From NCBI RefSeq assembly GCF_013343295.1, contig NZ_CP049074.1, forward strand, positions 1,159,501-1,223,500: a stretch of 64,000 bases of DNA, written 5' to 3'. The notes below the pieces were generated by a model that made no database searches, had not been told where the DNA came from, and saw only the letters and a program-made list of their open reading frames with translations. Of this stretch, positions 61,351-64,000 are shown in pieces. Source of the stretch: Metallosphaera tengchongensis. GTDB lineage: Archaea > Thermoproteota > Thermoprotei_A > Sulfolobales > Sulfolobaceae. Numbering within the stretch: position 1 is the stretch's first letter; the number at the start of each line of letters is the position of its first letter. A program made the position numbers and the translations under genes.

Positions 61351-61956
61351 GTGAAGCGTGGAACCGTAATAGCTCTGTTCTTCGTTCTAGTTATAGTAGC
61401 AATAATATCTCTAGAAGTCCAATATAGCACGTACGACTATTTAGGTTTCAATCCAAACTTCGTATCAGACCACATTCCAGCTGGTGAGGGCGTAGTCCAT
61501 GCAGAGTTTTCTAACGCCTTAGGGTCTTATAAGGGACCCTACGTAATAATATATGTTACAGGGCAACAGTGGCACTGGGACTTCTATCCCCACGATAAGG
61601 TTTACACTAATCTCACGGTTGTACCAGTCGGAGAGCCTGTCGTTTTCGTGATACACAGTGTAGACGTATTCCATGAATTCTTCGTACAAAGCGCCACTTC
61701 TAACTTCACAATTCCGTTAAGCATAGGCGCAGAGGCTGTCCCAGGGTACTATTCCTATCTGGTCTACGTTTTCCCCCAGCCAGGTCTATATCACGTAGCG
61801 TGTGCTGAATACTGCGGCACTGCTGCCACTGGGTTAGGACATTCTTGGTTAGTGGGCACAATAGTAGCGACCAGTAACGCAACTTATGCCTCTCTGCTCA
61901 CTGGTGGCGTGATGCCCCAAGGGACTTGGGATCCATATGTTAACTCTTCAGGGTGA
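61351..61956 (+). CDS. Heme-copper oxidase subunit II with variant CuA motif (FoxB-like)
   Basis: 201 residues from GTG 61351. One N-terminal helix, then a cupredoxin domain. The CuA-type parts are [10 protein letters not shown] (His) and [16 protein letters not shown] (Cys, Cys, His). In Thermus ba3 the motif is CNQYCGLGHQNMF; here five extra residues lie between the second Cys and the GLGH segment and the Met is replaced by Leu (SWLVG). So the site may be remodelled. It probably binds copper and forwards electrons to subunit I at 56423-58222. Its stop overlaps the next gene by 4 bases. Confidence 0.85.
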   Translation: MKRGTVIALFFVLVIVAIISLEVQYSTYDYLGFNPNFVSDHIPAGEGVVHAEFSNALGSYKGPYVIIYVTGQQWHWDFYPHDKVYTNLTVVPVGEPVVFVIHSVDVFHEFFVQSATSNFTIPLSIGAEAVPGYYSYLVYVFPQPGLYHVACAEYCGTAATGLGHSWLVGTIVATSNATYASLLTGGVMPQGTWDPYVNSSG

Positions 61957-62207
61957 TGGAAATGGCTAATGGGAGAACTTTCCTATATTTAGGTGTCTTA
62001 CTAGCAATAGTTGGCATAATTCTCTTGGCAGTAGGTACAACGACATGGACATATCCGAGAGAAGTTTTCGCAGTAAATGGTATGAATCTAGTGACCGGAA
62101 GTACAACGCCCAACTACTTCTTCAACTTCATAGGGCTAGCAATACTACTATTCGGGGTAGGTTCTCTACTGTCTCACGTAGAATTAGGAAGGAGGTCAAA
62201 GAGATGA
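61953..62207 (+). CDS. Small two-helix membrane protein of the oxidase operon
   Basis: 84 residues from GTG 61953, overlapping the end of the subunit II gene (GTGA). Two hydrophobic helices (about 10-28 and 55-72) and a basic end, RRSKR. No motif is recognised. Placement between subunit II and the CbsA-like cytochrome suggests a structural or assembly subunit of the complex. Confidence 0.7.
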   Translation: MMEMANGRTFLYLGVLLAIVGIILLAVGTTTWTYPREVFAVNGMNLVTGSTTPNYFFNFIGLAILLFGVGSLLSHVELGRRSKR

Positions 62208-62239
62208 TTTTTATGATTATAGTTTCCGAGGTGAATTAA

Positions 62240-63886
62240 ATGGCAAACGGAAATAATGTTAAAACTCTCCTCATCTTAGGTTTTATTTTTATGATAGTCC
62301 TCGTTGGAGTAGCTTATGGGGCAGACGTCCTCTTAAACGCGGCTTCCAGTGCCTCAAATACAGTAACTGCGTATTACGTTCCTAACGCGCAGTTAAATGA
62401 AGGAACTCCAGGAGACGAGGCTTTTTGGGAAACCATCCCGTGGAGCTCAGTCCCTCTTGAACCTACTGTACCGGTACCTAATGGAATATCGGGTCATACA
62501 ACGATTGTATACGTTAAGGCTGCATGGACATATGTCCAAGGAGTACCTTACATCTTCGTGCTTATGAAAGCTCCAGTAGTAGGGCAGGAGTCATGGCTAG
62601 CTTGTCCCGAGAGAACACCACAGGGACAGCTTTGGCAGCCGTTCACACTAGTGTTACCTGATGGCTGGTACGTGGTGAATGTTTCGTATTCAGCCAGCAA
62701 TGAGGGAGTGGCATCAGTTTACACGCTGCCTGCTTCTGAACAAATGGGATATCCACCAGGCCAGGCCCTAACTAACCCAATTACCATATACGTTTACAAC
62801 CAGTCTGGTAAGCTGTACGGTCAAATAATGGGGGCCATAGATCCCTATGGGAACCCACTAAACAATGGTAACCCAATTAATATAACTACTATTAATTTAA
62901 ACTACAATGGCACACCTGTGACTTCACTATCTCAGTTCCTATCGTTAGGTCTAAATGGTACCACGTGGTTCCAGGATACGTATAATTTGTTCTATCCTGA
63001 GGACACTGCTGGATATGTATCGTTATTTTACAACAACACTTACATGTACCCAGAAAGGTTGGCAATAATGTGGCTACTGGGAGGTGTACCCAATTCTTGG
63101 ACCCAGGTTGCCTATACTCCTCACATGATGCCTGGAACTTCCGGTGCACTTTCCGCAGGACAAGCCGAGTTATGGGTCTTAAATGATAACCCAAGGGCTA
63201 ATAATACACAGGACTCAGGATACCCTGGACCTACATTCTTCAGTAGGACATCCCCGCCAGCATATATTCATCATAGGAGGTACAAGGATCCCCTTAACCT
63301 AGGATATCTACCTAACCAAGGTCTAATAGCTGACCTATATGTTAACGGGTCATCAATTTACTACATAGGAGGAAACTACCAGACTGCCTTCCCATCAATT
63401 GACAACCCTCACATTTCTCCATGGTCAGTAGCTAACGGTAAAGCTAACGTTTCTCAACTTTGGAATCCCTCAGTAGTAGCTACTGGTTTCGACTTCGTTA
63501 ACTCCCCCACAGGTCCCTACATGATTGCAGAGTTCGCGAGGACGTTCACGACTTACGGCGTGTCCGGAGGACAAGGTGAGTCGCACTATCAGATCCAATT
63601 ACAGCCTGGTCAGACCTATCACGTGGCGTTTGCGGTATTCCAGGGAGGCTCTGGAGAGTCTGTAGACTTTAAGGCCATATCCTTCTGGTGGAACCTATAC
63701 ATACAGCCTGACAATCAGAGTTCCATTTCATTCCTACCCTTATTCCTTATTGGTAGTTCTATATTGACTCCTGCTATGGCGTTCATACTACTTAATCCAG
63801 GGATGATGCAAGAAATGTCCCTAAGGCTAGTACCAATAATAAGACAAGTAAGGCAGATTGGAAATGAACAGAGATTTAGGCATTAA
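62240..63886 (+). CDS. CbsA-like cytochrome (ethylbenzene-dehydrogenase-type heme domain, FoxC-like)
   Basis: 548 residues with an N-terminal helix ([19 protein letters not shown]), a large extracellular domain and a C-terminal helix (about residues 497-517), the architecture of CbsA/b558/566 cytochromes. The outer domain opens with [18 protein letters not shown], the pattern of the EB_dh heme b domain. It likely carries electrons from an outside donor (Fe(II) or sulfur compounds) to the oxidase; the donor is inferred from the Fox loci. It is preceded by the subunit II gene. Many N-x-[ST] sites suggest glycosylation. Confidence 0.8.
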   Translation: MANGNNVKTLLILGFIFMIVLVGVAYGADVLLNAASSASNTVTAYYVPNAQLNEGTPGDEAFWETIPWSSVPLEPTVPVPNGISGHTTIVYVKAAWTYVQGVPYIFVLMKAPVVGQESWLACPERTPQGQLWQPFTLVLPDGWYVVNVSYSASNEGVASVYTLPASEQMGYPPGQALTNPITIYVYNQSGKLYGQIMGAIDPYGNPLNNGNPINITTINLNYNGTPVTSLSQFLSLGLNGTTWFQDTYNLFYPEDTAGYVSLFYNNTYMYPERLAIMWLLGGVPNSWTQVAYTPHMMPGTSGALSAGQAELWVLNDNPRANNTQDSGYPGPTFFSRTSPPAYIHHRRYKDPLNLGYLPNQGLIADLYVNGSSIYYIGGNYQTAFPSIDNPHISPWSVANGKANVSQLWNPSVVATGFDFVNSPTGPYMIAEFARTFTTYGVSGGQGESHYQIQLQPGQTYHVAFAVFQGGSGESVDFKAISFWWNLYIQPDNQSSISFLPLFLIGSSILTPAMAFILLNPGMMQEMSLRLVPIIRQVRQIGNEQRFRH

Positions 63887-64000
63887 TTTAAATCTTTTTT
63901 CTATCATATATGTTATTTCACTTTTTCTTGAACTATTCTTTAATAGGGAGTTTTTGGCCGGTACCATTCCTATTGGTTTAATTGGAAACGTTCAGGTTAT
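63864..64000 (+). CDS. Start of a membrane protein (CbsB-like?), cut by the window edge
   Basis: An open frame starts at ATG 63864, overlapping the CbsA-like gene by 23 bases, and runs without a stop to the end of the window (45 codons). It reads [19 protein letters not shown], then a hydrophobic stretch and [13 protein letters not shown]. In cbs loci the cbsA gene is followed by cbsB, a hydrophobic protein, so a CbsB-like product is plausible. Identity is uncertain because only the start is visible. Confidence 0.4.
   Translation, partial: MNRDLGINLNLFSIIYVISLFLELFFNREFLAGTIPIGLIGNVQV

Noticed and set aside
1-64000. CRISPR arrays, tRNA and rRNA genes
   Set aside because: I looked for regularly spaced repeats and tRNA-like cloverleaf or rRNA segments in the spacers and found none; small or intron-bearing tRNAs could be missed by eye.

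Overview
The window looks like a chromosomal segment of a thermoacidophilic, aerobic Sulfolobales archaeon, most like Metallosphaera or a close relative. The reasons are a SoxABCD-L type quinol oxidase locus beside a citrate synthase, a second heme-copper oxidase locus of the Fox/Dox type with a CbsA-like cytochrome, sulerythrin-like rubrerythrin, archaeal TmcA, glyceraldehyde-oxidoreductase type CutABC, frequent TTG/GTG starts, TATA boxes about 26 bases before starts, and tightly overlapping operons. The species assignment is inference. I found no rRNA, tRNA or CRISPR array.

Layout. 0-12 kb: the end of a membrane protein, a drug/lipid-type ABC-2 exporter, a UspA protein, two MFS transporters, a 2-hydroxyacid dehydrogenase overlapping tmcA, a pirin, a small HExxH protein, two unknown membrane proteins and a DoxX protein. 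12-20.7 kb: a thioesterase, an HxlR regulator, then a minus-strand acyl-CoA catabolic block (acyl-CoA synthetase, two DUF35 proteins, two thiolase-fold proteins lacking the usual catalytic Cys and His, and two acyl-CoA dehydrogenases). 20.8-29.3 kb: a plus-strand block with a class III aminotransferase, an acyl-CoA dehydrogenase, an orphan molybdenum hydroxylase large subunit, MmgE/PrpD, PrpB, a CBS protein and citrate synthase, which suggests a methylcitrate-type route feeding the TCA cycle.

29.4-38 kb: small membrane and DUF2173-like paralogs, then the divergent sox locus: Rieske protein, a 35-codon SoxD-like peptide and a 63-residue membrane protein on the minus strand; SoxA, SoxB, SoxC and a DUF1404-like protein on the plus strand. 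Together they would oxidise membrane quinol and pump protons. 38-45.5 kb: a DUF3501/HdrD-like/rubrerythrin operon, a nucleotidyltransferase with a small overlapping partner, and cutB-cutC-cutA. 45.9-50.9 kb: an M1 aminopeptidase with a HEAT-like tail, a winged-helix regulator, a decayed TnpB region and a CaCA-like exchanger.

51-55.2 kb: a DmsB-DmsC-like iron-sulfur/membrane fusion followed by a complete four-subunit 2-oxoacid:ferredoxin oxidoreductase (G-D-A-B). 55.4-64 kb: a four-CBS protein and a second respiratory locus: oxidase subunit I (minus), small membrane proteins, a cysteine-containing putative regulator, a subunit II with an unusual CuA motif, a small membrane protein, a CbsA-like cytochrome and the start of a further membrane protein cut by the window edge. 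About 2 kb of this locus is gene-poor and holds decayed sequence, including a relic of the aminopeptidase gene.

The most promising candidate for an undescribed system is the pair of Cys-less thiolase-fold proteins with two DUF35 partners, which resembles the Ltp2/ChsH2 retro-aldolase of actinobacterial sterol side-chain degradation rather than a thiolase. Scattered copies of an IS200/IS605-like hairpin, a 102-bp perfect repeat inside the DUF35 paralogs, and a CuA site variant are other points worth checking.
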